A stretch of DNA of 15,524 nucleotides from JAUWOY01 sp034431315 (GCA_034431315.1 DAOUDK010000081.1:1-15524); one strand, 5' to 3'. Shown: positions 6,596-13,667, numbered from the stretch's first letter. Numbers and translations are program-made. Notes: generated by a model from the sequence alone, not told the origin.

Positions 6596-9310
6596 ATGGG
6601 ATTAAAAAAAGAGGCTGTGCTAAAGCGGATTGCAGAAGAGGGCGGCTCGGAGGGCCTGGATCTATCGGGCCAAGACCTGACGGGGATTGACCTCAGCGGG
6701 GTTGATCTGCATGGTGTCATCTTGACCAGGACTGATCTTCGGAAGGCCGACCTGCGGTGGGCGAATCTGCGAGGGGCAAACCTCTCGCGGGCTGTCTTGC
6801 AGGGGGCTGATCTTCGCTGGGCCGATCTTTCCCGGGCCGACCTGCGCTGGGCAGATATGAGGAACGCGAGCCTGCGAGGGGCAGAGCTTGATGGCACCAA
6901 CATGGAGGGCGCTGACCTGGCCGCGGTTGATTTCACGGAAATCGGGCCAGCAAAGGGCAGGGGAGGAGAGGAGCCTCCTCTCGCTTCCCCCCGGCGGAGG
7001 TCAGGAGCATTGACCACCCTGGCTATCGCGATATTTGCCCTGGCTCTGGCAGACCTGGTTTGCGTTTGGGGATGGCTCTACAAGGCCGCCTACTTCGACG
7101 AGTTCGGCCTCTCCTGGGGCTTCGATCTCAATCTGCTGTCCCTGGATTACCTCCTGGGAGGCGGGCGGGTGCTCGGGCTGAGCCTGGGATTCCTCCTGAC
7201 GCTGCTCTTGCTCTTCCTCTACATCCTCTTGATGGTGGGCATCGTCGCTTTCATATTCCTGGTGTTTGCCTATCTAGGCGACCGCGTCACCTCTGAGGCA
7301 GGGGTTTCCTGGATTCGCCGGGGTGTCATATTAATAGTGCTTGTGGTTTGCCTGGCGGGTTTGGCCCTGATCTTTCCCCGCCTCATCTCCCTGGGCGGCT
7401 GGCTCATCAGGGAGGTGATTTTAGCGGGGGAAAGCTTCCGGGTACTTCGAGGATTCCTCGACACTTCATCTATCGTCGAGAAAACACTCCTCCTCGCTTT
7501 CTTGGCGGTATTTCTGGTTCCCTTATGGATTCTCTACCGGCTTTTCTGCCAGGGGCTGCAGAAGGTGAAGTCGCCGTTTCTCTGGTTGGAGGATGTCCTG
7601 GCTTTCCTGAAGAGGGTTCGCATTTTTGGCCAGTTCCATCCCCTGACACCCTGGGAACGGCGTTTGGGTGCGCTGGCAGTGGCGGTCATTCTCATCGCCA
7701 TTCCTACCTTTCTGACCCAGGCCGGGAGGCTGCATGCTCAGGAGGACATGTGCGATGGAGGCTCCCTTACTCCAATCAACCTCTACGAGAAGGGCTTGCT
7801 GGCAACATCCCCTCTACAGACGGGAGAAGCAGAAGGGCAGTTTTGCTTGCGGCTTCTGCTGACCAGGGATGGCAACTACTACGTGTTCCATCCTCACCAG
7901 ACCCGCGAGGTCGAGGGGAGGTGGGAACCCAGTGTGTATGAAATTCCCGCCGAGCAAGTAGATCTCATCAAGCTAGAAGAGAGGGCGGGTTGTTTGACGT
8001 GTCTTGATGATGCCCCCCCCGAAGAGGAGCCGCCTATAATCATCTCCGTGGCGGCTATCAGTACACCAACGCCGACCGAGACGCCTACTGCCACGCCTAC
8101 GCCTGGGGCACCCACTGCTACGCCCACACCGACCGAGACGCCTACTGCCACGCCCATGCCTGAGGCACCCACTGCTACACCCGTGCCAGTGCCACCCACC
8201 GCTACGTTCACGCCTGAGGTGCCTATCGCTACATTCACCCCCATGCCGCCGACGAACACGCCACCGCCGACTCCAACGCCCGTCCCGCCGACGGCGACGA
8301 ACACGCCGCCCGCAGGGCCTACGCCACTGGGGCCGGGGTGCAGGGACCAGTATGAACCTGACGACATCGTGGGACAGCAAAGAGCTATGGCCTTGGGCGA
8401 GACCCAGACCCACAGCTTCTGTCCTGAGGGCGATTTCGACCTGGTATGGTTCCCGGTCAAAAAGGAGCGGTGGTACCACGTCTACACCCACGATCTGGCC
8501 ATGGGCGTGGATACGATGATCTCTGTCGGCCTGGTGCCGACAGTCGCCCGCTACTGCAATCCTCCCAATTGTGCCAACGACGATGTCACGCCGGGGAACC
8601 TGGCCTCGGACATACTCTTCCAGGCCGATGTTGACGGCACTGCCCTGGTGTCCATTGATAATCGCTACCAACATGGCCCTGACAAGACGTACCAGATTAC
8701 CGTCAAGGAGATCGTGCCCACGCCCACCACCACGCCCACTGTCACCCAGACGCCGACCATTACCCCGACGCCAACACCCACGCCGACACCCACTCCCACG
8801 CCGACCATTACCACTACGCCGTCACCTACCTCAGGCTGGGATCTCTACGAGCCCAACAATTCCTTCTCGATTGCCCATCCGATAGGATCCGCTGAGACGT
8901 ACTCCGCCTATATTAACCCGAAGGAGGACGTGGACTGTTTCAAGTTCAACATCCAGAACTTGAATCCTATCACGGCGAAGCTAACGATTGATGACCCCGA
9001 CAGTGTCCGCTGTTCCATTGCTCTATACTTCTACGACGACGACGAGGATGAGTGGAGTGTCCTGAGCACGACAGGGAACACGAAGGGCCAGGTGTCTGTT
9101 ACCATTGTCTACGACCCTGAGCAAACGGGGAAGTATGGCGTGAGGGTGGCCGGCATTACAGGTTACTTCGACCCTAGCAAGGCCTACCAATTACGGATTG
9201 TTTTCGACAGAGAAGTGACGCCTACTCCCCTACCCACCTCGACGCCGACGAGTACTTCTACTCCGACCCAGACGCCTACGCCCAGCCCGACACCGACGCC
9301 AATAGGGTAA
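6596..9310 (+). CDS. Pentapeptide-repeat membrane protein with Thr-Pro linkers and two PPC-like domains
   Basis: This 904-residue modular protein was not recognised as a known architecture. Residues 21-115 form 19 uninterrupted pentapeptide repeats of the A(D/N)LxX type, predicted to fold as a right-handed quadrilateral beta-helix in the cytoplasm. Hydrophobic segments follow at about 138-160, 188-228 (long enough for two helices), 242-266, 295-317 and 356-375. A segment with paired Cys (379-470) follows, then a Thr-Pro linker (490-578), a first PPC-like beta-sandwich (about 584-706, starting YEPDD and containing FDLVWFPV and ANDDVTPG), a second linker (708-746), a second PPC-like domain (748-872, starting YEPNN) and a Thr-Pro tail. 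PPC domains normally act outside the cell, so an outside C-terminus is expected, which needs an odd number of helices. It is the first gene of a three-gene operon (8 nt to the next frame). It could couple cytoplasmic binding to surface adhesion or sensing, but that is inference. Confidence 0.85.
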   Translation: MGLKKEAVLKRIAEEGGSEGLDLSGQDLTGIDLSGVDLHGVILTRTDLRKADLRWANLRGANLSRAVLQGADLRWADLSRADLRWADMRNASLRGAELDGTNMEGADLAAVDFTEIGPAKGRGGEEPPLASPRRRSGALTTLAIAIFALALADLVCVWGWLYKAAYFDEFGLSWGFDLNLLSLDYLLGGGRVLGLSLGFLLTLLLLFLYILLMVGIVAFIFLVFAYLGDRVTSEAGVSWIRRGVILIVLVVCLAGLALIFPRLISLGGWLIREVILAGESFRVLRGFLDTSSIVEKTLLLAFLAVFLVPLWILYRLFCQGLQKVKSPFLWLEDVLAFLKRVRIFGQFHPLTPWERRLGALAVAVILIAIPTFLTQAGRLHAQEDMCDGGSLTPINLYEKGLLATSPLQTGEAEGQFCLRLLLTRDGNYYVFHPHQTREVEGRWEPSVYEIPAEQVDLIKLEERAGCLTCLDDAPPEEEPPIIISVAAISTPTPTETPTATPTPGAPTATPTPTETPTATPMPEAPTATPVPVPPTATFTPEVPIATFTPMPPTNTPPPTPTPVPPTATNTPPAGPTPLGPGCRDQYEPDDIVGQQRAMALGETQTHSFCPEGDFDLVWFPVKKERWYHVYTHDLAMGVDTMISVGLVPTVARYCNPPNCANDDVTPGNLASDILFQADVDGTALVSIDNRYQHGPDKTYQITVKEIVPTPTTTPTVTQTPTITPTPTPTPTPTPTPTITTTPSPTSGWDLYEPNNSFSIAHPIGSAETYSAYINPKEDVDCFKFNIQNLNPITAKLTIDDPDSVRCSIALYFYDDDEDEWSVLSTTGNTKGQVSVTIVYDPEQTGKYGVRVAGITGYFDPSKAYQLRIVFDREVTPTPLPTSTPTSTSTPTQTPTPSPTPTPIG
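8072..8185 (+). repeat. 57-bp tandem duplication in the Thr-Pro linker
   Basis: Two adjacent 57-bp units (8072-8128 and 8129-8185) are identical over their first 26 bases and about 50 of 57 overall. They encode a 19-residue repeat of TETPTATP type. The in-frame duplication shows that the linker grows by tandem duplication. Confidence 0.7.
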
Positions 9311-9369
9311 ATCGCCTCGTGAGAGTTTCTGGTTCAAACGACAGGAAGCAGAGAGGGGGAACTGAGAAA

Positions 9370-10476
9370 GTGAGACGCAACTTATCGAAACTGGCGCTGG
9401 CTTTGGTGATCTTCACGGTTGTCTTTATCACATCAGCAGGCCGGGCGGTTACGGACTCTGTGGAGATGGCGGCAGGCAGGGTGTACGCCTCGCCTGATGG
9501 CGTTTCTGCATCGTGGGAGCAGGGCGGAGGTACAAATGGTCTCGTTATCTACTCCCTGGCGAGCCATCCAGGGAGTCCCAGGGTCTATGCGGGCCTTTGG
9601 GGAGATGGGGTCTATCGCTCGCCCAGCGGGTCGAATTCATGGAGTCTTACGTCTTTGATGGCTCCTCTCCAAATCGCTTCCTTGGCCATTGATCCCGCCA
9701 GTCCTACTAACGTTGTCTATGCAGGCGCCATTGGAAGTGGCGTCTTGAGGAGTGACAATGGTTTCGACAGTTGGGCGTACACAACGGGCCTGGAGGGCCA
9801 GGAAGTCTGGTCCCTGGCCGTTACCTCCACAGCCGATCCCATCTATGCCTACGCCGGTGCCGGTGGTGGAATCTACATTAGCATCAACGGGACAGACTGG
9901 GACCTTGCCGGAGGCACTGGGATTGGCACGGAGAAGTTCTACGCCCTGGTCGTTGATCCCCAGGACAGCAGAACTGTTTACGTGGGCACTAAAGAAAAAG
10001 GCGTCCATCGGACGACCGATGGCGGCATTGGCTGGACACCGAGAGGCTTGGATACAAAGACCGTTCGTGCCCTGGCTCTCCATCCCGACAACAGCGAGAT
10101 CATCTACGCTGGCACGCAATCCGCCGACCCACAATCCCCTGGAATTTTCAAGAGCACCGACGGCGGGGCTTCGTGGCCTGTGAATGGATTGATCGGGCAT
10201 GATGTCTTGGCCATCGCCATCAACCCCCGCAATCCTGAGTTTGTATATGCAGGAACATACGGGGATGGCGTTTGGGCGAGTTACGATGGTGGCAACAGTT
10301 GGCATAAAATGCCTGGCTTGACAGGTGGCGCTGGCTTCGTCTTTTCCCTGACCCTTTTTACCCCAGCGGCGGAGGACGATTGTCAGGTGCTCTATGCTGG
10401 CACCACCGATGGGGTGTGGGCTCGTGCCGTCACGTCTTTTTACACCCTTTACCTGCCTCTCGTTCATAAAGGGTAG
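9370..10476 (+). CDS. Secreted BNR/beta-propeller-like repeat protein
   Basis: This 368-residue exported protein has a signal peptide MRRNLSKLALALVIFTVVF with probable cleavage after SAGRA (about residue 26). Seven repeats of about 42-49 residues follow, each with a (V/I/L)YAG-like strand (near residues 72, 116, 158, 203, 245, 292, 341), a GVY/GVW/GIF strand, and often an Asp-box-like S/T-x-D-G-G-x-x-W turn (TTDGGIGW, STDGGASW, SYDGGNSW). This predicts a seven-bladed BNR/sortilin-like propeller. The protein ends in FYTLYLPLVHKG, a tail I recall from many secreted Chloroflexota proteins. A frame also opens with GTG at 9319, but that adds 17 polar residues before the signal peptide and lacks a clear ribosome-binding site. 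GTG at 9370 has a G-rich AGGGGGA 9 nt upstream. It lies in one operon with the membrane protein before it. Ligand or enzymatic activity is unknown. Confidence 0.82.
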   Translation: MRRNLSKLALALVIFTVVFITSAGRAVTDSVEMAAGRVYASPDGVSASWEQGGGTNGLVIYSLASHPGSPRVYAGLWGDGVYRSPSGSNSWSLTSLMAPLQIASLAIDPASPTNVVYAGAIGSGVLRSDNGFDSWAYTTGLEGQEVWSLAVTSTADPIYAYAGAGGGIYISINGTDWDLAGGTGIGTEKFYALVVDPQDSRTVYVGTKEKGVHRTTDGGIGWTPRGLDTKTVRALALHPDNSEIIYAGTQSADPQSPGIFKSTDGGASWPVNGLIGHDVLAIAINPRNPEFVYAGTYGDGVWASYDGGNSWHKMPGLTGGAGFVFSLTLFTPAAEDDCQVLYAGTTDGVWARAVTSFYTLYLPLVHKG

Positions 10477-10506
10477 CTGGTGGGGCAATAGGCTCAAAGG
10501 TGGCCG

Positions 10507-10857
10507 ATGCGCATTGCTGTGGTAGGCCCTTGTGCCTCAGGAAAGACAGCTCTGGTCGAGCGCCTTCAAGATCTGGGCTACGAGGTTCGCGAGTGCAGTC
10601 AAGAACACTCCTACGTGCCGACCATGTGGCAGAAGATCTCCCAGCCGGATGTCCTGGTTTATCTGGACGCCAGCCTCGCGACTATCGCCGAGCGACGCTC
10701 CGCTGACTGGAGCGAGGAGTACCTGGTCAAACTGAACCGTCGCCTCTCCCATGCCCGCCAGCACTGCGATCTCTACATCCAAACCGACGAGTTGAGCGAA
10801 GAGGAGGTTTTGGAAAGGGCACTCGATTTCTTGAGGAGGGTGGAGATGACGTGTTGA
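10507..10857 (+). CDS. Small P-loop kinase-like NTPase
   Basis: This 116-residue cytoplasmic protein begins directly with a strand and Walker A motif, IAVVGPCASGKT (3-14). A second strand ending in DVLVYLDASLATIAERR resembles the LVIYLD-x-S strand and the Arg-containing region of nucleoside or nucleotide kinases. That pattern, the short length and the lack of an obvious LID domain suggest a minimal kinase-like P-loop protein, not an AAA or ABC ATPase. AAGG lies 6 nt before the ATG. The gene follows the propeller gene by 30 nt, so it is probably the last gene of that operon, although its function has no evident link to an exported protein. The secD promoter begins 11 nt after its stop. A specific substrate cannot be assigned. 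Confidence 0.75.
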   Translation: MRIAVVGPCASGKTALVERLQDLGYEVRECSQEHSYVPTMWQKISQPDVLVYLDASLATIAERRSADWSEEYLVKLNRRLSHARQHCDLYIQTDELSEEEVLERALDFLRRVEMTC

Positions 10858-10868
10858 GGTGGGGCTAT

Positions 10869-10897
10869 TTGACAGATAAGCGGCGATGGACTATAAT
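10869..10897 (+). promoter_or_regulatory. Perfect-consensus sigma-70 promoter of secDF
   Basis: TTGACA (10869-10874), a 17-bp spacer and TATAAT (10892-10897) match the consensus at all 12 positions. Transcription should start near 10904, about 50 nt before the chosen secD start. Confidence 0.88.
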
Positions 10898-10937
10898 CTG
10901 ATTCGTTTGCTATCGCAATCTGAGTTGTCGAAGTGAA

Positions 10938-10943
10938 GGGAGG
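10938..10943 (+). promoter_or_regulatory. Shine-Dalgarno GGGAGG deciding the secD start
   Basis: GGGAGG lies 10 nt before a TTG at 10954. The in-frame GTG at 10933 lies upstream of this site, has none of its own, and would place GGGAGG inside its first codons, so the TTG is preferred. Confidence 0.6.
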
Positions 10944-10953
10944 AAAGTTAGAT

Positions 10954-12354
10954 TTGAGAGACAGAAACGTTGGCTTATTATTGATAGGGGTTATAATCTT
11001 GGCCCTGGCGGCCATCTGGGTGGATTTGCCGACCAATCCGGGCATTCACATTCACCTGGGCCCCATCAACTTCGATAGGGACATCAAGGTTCACCAGGGG
11101 CTGGACCTGCAGGGCGGGATGCAGGTGCTCTTGGAAGCGGAACTGCCAGAGGGCCAAGAGATTGAGGCCGGCGCTATGGAGGCAGTCAAGGTCATAGTCA
11201 AGAACCGCGTTGATGCCCTGGGTGTCGCTGAGCCTCTGGTCCAATCGCAAGGCGACCGGCGGATCATCGTCGAACTGCCGGGGGTGGAAGATCCTGAGTT
11301 GGCTATTGCCACCATCCGCGAGACGGGCCTCTTGGAGTTTATTGACGCGGGCAACACTCTCGTGCCGCCGGACACGGTGGTCGCTACCACTTTAGGCGGC
11401 GCGGTCGCCCCTACAGAGGAGATCACGGAGACGGCAACTGTCACCCCCACGGTTTCAGTTCCTCCCGAACAGACTTACTACACGGTGATGACGGGCAAGG
11501 AGTTGGAGTTGGATACAGTCAATGTGGCCCTGGATCAGTTAGGTAAGCCGGAGATTCAGTTCGCCCTGAAGCCCGATGGGACCAGGACTTTCGCAGATTT
11601 CACCAGCCGGAACGTGGGAAGATACCTGGCCATTGTTCTAGACAAGCGAGTCATTTCCTGCCCCCGGATTCAAAACGCCATTCCTGACGGCAGGGTTCGG
11701 ATTACGGGTAACTTCACTTTGGAGGAGGCGCGGAGTCTGGTTATCCAGTTGCAGTACGGCGCTTTGCCGGTTCCCCTGCGGGTGGAGACAACCCGCTCCG
11801 TCGGCCCGACCCTGGGACAGGACTCCGTGCAAAAGAGCGTTAGAGCCGGCGCTATAGGCCTGGGTGCTGTTCTCCTGTTTATGCTGATCTATTATCGCCT
11901 GCCAGGTTTTCTGGCCGCTCTGGCGCTTATCATCTACGCTTTGCTGAACTTCGCGCTTTTCAAGCTGATCCCGGTCACCCTGACCCTGCCGGGCATCACT
12001 GGCTTTCTCCTCTCCACGGGCATGGCCGTTGATGCCAATATCCTGATCTTCGAGCGCATGAAAGAGGAGCTGCGTTGGGGGCGGAGCCTGGGAGCGGCCA
12101 TCAACGCTGGCTTCGATCGAGCCTGGACTTCCATCCGCGACTCGAACCTCTCTACCATCATCACCTGTGTGATACTCTACTGGTTTGGGTCGAATTTCGG
12201 GGCCAGCGTGGTCAGGGGCTTTGCTATCACCCTTTTCATCGGTGTGGTGATTAGCATGTTCACCGCCGTCACCGTCACCCGCACTTTTATCCGCTTCGTC
12301 TTCGACGTGTTCGGTGAGCAGTTGCAGGACCGCAAGTGGCTTTTAGGGATTTAG
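10954..12354 (+). CDS. secD: Protein translocase subunit SecD
   Basis: With SecF this membrane subunit uses the proton-motive force to help SecYEG complete protein export. The 466-residue protein has transmembrane helix 1 at about 5-22, then a large external P1 region containing GLDLQGG (49-55), the hallmark SecD motif. P1 also carries a Thr-rich insert at about 150-172 (including TETATVTPTVSV). The export-side domain continues to a LEEARSLVIQLQYGALPVPL stretch (about 256-275). Five C-terminal helices (about 296-445) include GMAVDANILIFERMKEEL (356-373), the conserved helix-4 motif. A GTG at 10933 would add seven residues. The TTG at 10954 is chosen because of GGGAGG upstream and because the product then begins right before helix 1. 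secF follows after 98 nt holding a repeat hairpin. Confidence 0.95.
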   Translation: MRDRNVGLLLIGVIILALAAIWVDLPTNPGIHIHLGPINFDRDIKVHQGLDLQGGMQVLLEAELPEGQEIEAGAMEAVKVIVKNRVDALGVAEPLVQSQGDRRIIVELPGVEDPELAIATIRETGLLEFIDAGNTLVPPDTVVATTLGGAVAPTEEITETATVTPTVSVPPEQTYYTVMTGKELELDTVNVALDQLGKPEIQFALKPDGTRTFADFTSRNVGRYLAIVLDKRVISCPRIQNAIPDGRVRITGNFTLEEARSLVIQLQYGALPVPLRVETTRSVGPTLGQDSVQKSVRAGAIGLGAVLLFMLIYYRLPGFLAALALIIYALLNFALFKLIPVTLTLPGITGFLLSTGMAVDANILIFERMKEELRWGRSLGAAINAGFDRAWTSIRDSNLSTIITCVILYWFGSNFGASVVRGFAITLFIGVVISMFTAVTVTRTFIRFVFDVFGEQLQDRKWLLGI

Positions 12355-12364
12355 AGAGTAGAAA

Positions 12365-12446
12365 TTAGAGGTTAGAGGTTGGAGGTTAGAGCTTATAAGT
12401 GAGCAAGCTGTCCAACTTCCAACATCCAACTTCCAACCTCCAAAGG
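12365..12446. repeat. Inverted pair of heptamer arrays between secD and secF
   Basis: Four heptamers in phase (TTAGAGG, TTAGAGG, TTGGAGG, TTAGAGC) occupy 12365-12392. A second array of CCAACTT-type heptamers (12412-12439, plus a partial unit to 12446) runs in the opposite orientation. The arms can pair through at least TTGGAGGTT with AACCTCCAA, giving a hairpin whose right arm runs into the secF Shine-Dalgarno sequence. Confidence 0.65.
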
Positions 12447-12452
12447 GGGCTT

Positions 12453-13391
12453 ATGTTCAATATAATTGAGAAACGTCGTTGGTACTTCCTTATCTCGGCT
12501 CTGGTCATTGGGACCGGGTTGATAGCCATGATCTACTCCACCGCGCGATTTGGCACGCCGGTGCGTCTGAGTGTGGATTTCACGGGGGGCACTCTCCTGG
12601 AATTGGAGTTCGAGCAGCCCGTGCAACCGGGGGAGGTGCGCCAGGTCTTCGTAGACAGGGGCTACACTGACACCATGGTGCAGACCACGGCCGATGAGCG
12701 CACCGTCCTCATCCGCTCCGATTTCCTCGAACCGGAGGTCAAGGCGGAGATCAAATCCGTGTTGGAGGAAAGATACGGGGCGCTGGAGGAGTTGCGATTT
12801 GAAGCTGTGGGCCCCACCATCGGCGGCGAGGTGACCAGGGCGGCGACCATGGCCGTGGCCACGGCCGCCATAGTCATCCTGGGCTTCATCGTCATCGCCT
12901 TTCGAAAGGTGCCCAATGCCTTTCGCTACGGCGTCTGCGCCACCGCGTCCCTGATCCACGATCTCTTAGTAGCGATGGGCTTTTTCTCCATCTTCGGCCT
13001 GTTACGTGGTTGGGAGATTAACTCCCTTTTCCTGACCGCTATCCTCACCGTCATCGGCTTCTCGGTGCAAGACACCATCGTAGTCTTCGACCGCATCCGC
13101 GAGAACATCCCCAAGCGGCGGGGTGAGTCGTTTGAGATGATAGTCAACCGCAGCATCCTGGAGACCATTCACCGTTCCCTGGCCACCCAGCTCAACGCCA
13201 TCTTCATCATGGTCGCCATTCTCCTCTTCGGCGGCGCGACCATGAAGCAGTTCATCGCTACTTTGCTAGTGGGGATGCTCAGCGGCACCTATTCGTCCAT
13301 CTTCACCGCCGTACCACTGCTGGTCGTCTGGGAGAAGGGCGAGGTGGGCCAGTTCTTCCGCGGCCTGCGGAGGCGAGAGGCAGCGGCCTAG
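12453..13391 (+). CDS. secF: Protein translocase subunit SecF
   Basis: This 312-residue partner of SecD has helix 1 at about 9-29, an external domain opening with VDFTGGT (41-47), and five more helices between about 130 and 293. It contains GFSVQDTIVVFDRIREN (202-218), the signature SecF helix-4 motif. The frame extends back to a GTG at 12399, but those 18 codons lie inside the heptamer repeat and have no family counterpart. The ATG at 12453 is preceded by AAAGGGGG (12442-12449) and gives the normal start just before helix 1. The C-terminal tail is short and basic. It is cotranscribed with secD, and the operon ends at the terminator at about 13511. Confidence 0.95.
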   Translation: MFNIIEKRRWYFLISALVIGTGLIAMIYSTARFGTPVRLSVDFTGGTLLELEFEQPVQPGEVRQVFVDRGYTDTMVQTTADERTVLIRSDFLEPEVKAEIKSVLEERYGALEELRFEAVGPTIGGEVTRAATMAVATAAIVILGFIVIAFRKVPNAFRYGVCATASLIHDLLVAMGFFSIFGLLRGWEINSLFLTAILTVIGFSVQDTIVVFDRIRENIPKRRGESFEMIVNRSILETIHRSLATQLNAIFIMVAILLFGGATMKQFIATLLVGMLSGTYSSIFTAVPLLVVWEKGEVGQFFRGLRRREAAA

Positions 13392-13404
13392 AGAATCCAT
13401 TTTT

Positions 13405-13481
13405 TTCGTAGTGACGACTTCGCGGGAAGTCCTCCTCCACGTCCATTACGGGGCCAAAGCGACTGAAGTCGCTACTACGAA
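13405..13481. repeat. REP-doublet-like palindromic element
   Basis: Two 17-bp terminal arms, TTCGTAGTGACGACTTC (13405-13421) and GAAGTCGCTACTACGAA (13465-13481), are inverted copies matching at 15 of 17 positions. Each end also carries its own hairpin: GACTTC-GCGG-GAAGTC (13416-13431) and AGCGACT-GA-AGTCGCT (13458-13473). This two-hairpin layout in an intergenic region resembles a BIME/REP doublet. I recall closely similar AGCGACTnnAGTCGCTACTACGAA sequences dispersed in metagenomic Chloroflexota, but could not check. Confidence 0.65.
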
Positions 13482-13510
13482 CCCCTACGTTCCTCAATGT
13501 GTACCTAAAC

Positions 13511-13543
13511 ACGGGGCTGAGATTCTATCTCAGCCCCGTTTCT
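13511..13543 (+). terminator. Rho-independent terminator of secDF
   Basis: ACGGGGCTGAGA (13511-13522) and TCTCAGCCCCGT (13528-13539) form a perfect 12-bp stem with a 5-nt loop, followed by TTCT. It lies 120 bp after the secF stop and before the thiI promoter. Confidence 0.85.
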
Positions 13544-13552
13544 GGTTCAGAG

Positions 13553-13582
13553 CAGGATTCACAGAATTTGTGGATTATCCTG
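13553..13582. repeat. Imperfect palindrome CAGGAT...ATCCTG
   Basis: CAGGAT (13553-13558) and ATCCTG (13577-13582) flank CACA and TGTG inner arms around GAATT. The sequence, plus the following TCCGTAAATTCTG, resembles the AATCCTG-type dispersed intergenic repeats found in many environmental bacteria. It sits between the terminator and the thiI promoter. Confidence 0.4.
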
Positions 13583-13611
13583 ATCCGTAAATTCTGAAAA
13601 CCTTGCTCTAA

Positions 13612-13640
13612 TTGACGCCCAAGTCGTTATGTGCTATGAT
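13612..13640 (+). promoter_or_regulatory. Sigma-70 promoter of thiI
   Basis: TTGACG (13612-13617, 5 of 6 positions), a 17-bp spacer and TATGAT (13635-13640, 5 of 6 positions). Transcription should start near 13647, about 21 nt before the thiI ATG. Confidence 0.72.
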
Positions 13641-13667
13641 ACTGGAAAGAGCAGGGAAGGACAGGTC

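Noticed and set aside
8072..8185. Regularly repeated DNA considered as a CRISPR array
   Set aside because: The repeat is in frame, encodes Thr-Pro residues, has only two adjacent units and no spacers of constant length.
7973..8674. Long minus-strand frames opposite the Thr-Pro linkers
   Set aside because: Gly/Val or Arg-rich low-complexity translations are what the complement of Thr-Pro codons gives. No start signal was seen.
10319..10350. TTGACA inside the propeller gene considered as an internal promoter
   Set aside because: No TATAAT-like box occurs 16-18 bp downstream.
9637..10497. A 286-codon minus-strand frame opposite the propeller gene
   Set aside because: It has no recognisable domain, no promoter or ribosome-binding site, and it overlaps a well-supported gene along its whole length.
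12393..12959. Minus-strand frame opposite the start of secF
   Set aside because: It is the antisense of a clear secF gene and runs through the heptamer repeat. No independent evidence supports it.
13391..13406. Run of seven Ts just after secF as a terminator
   Set aside because: The upstream sequence forms only a weak, interrupted GGCC stem. The perfect 12-bp hairpin at 13511-13539 is a far better terminator.
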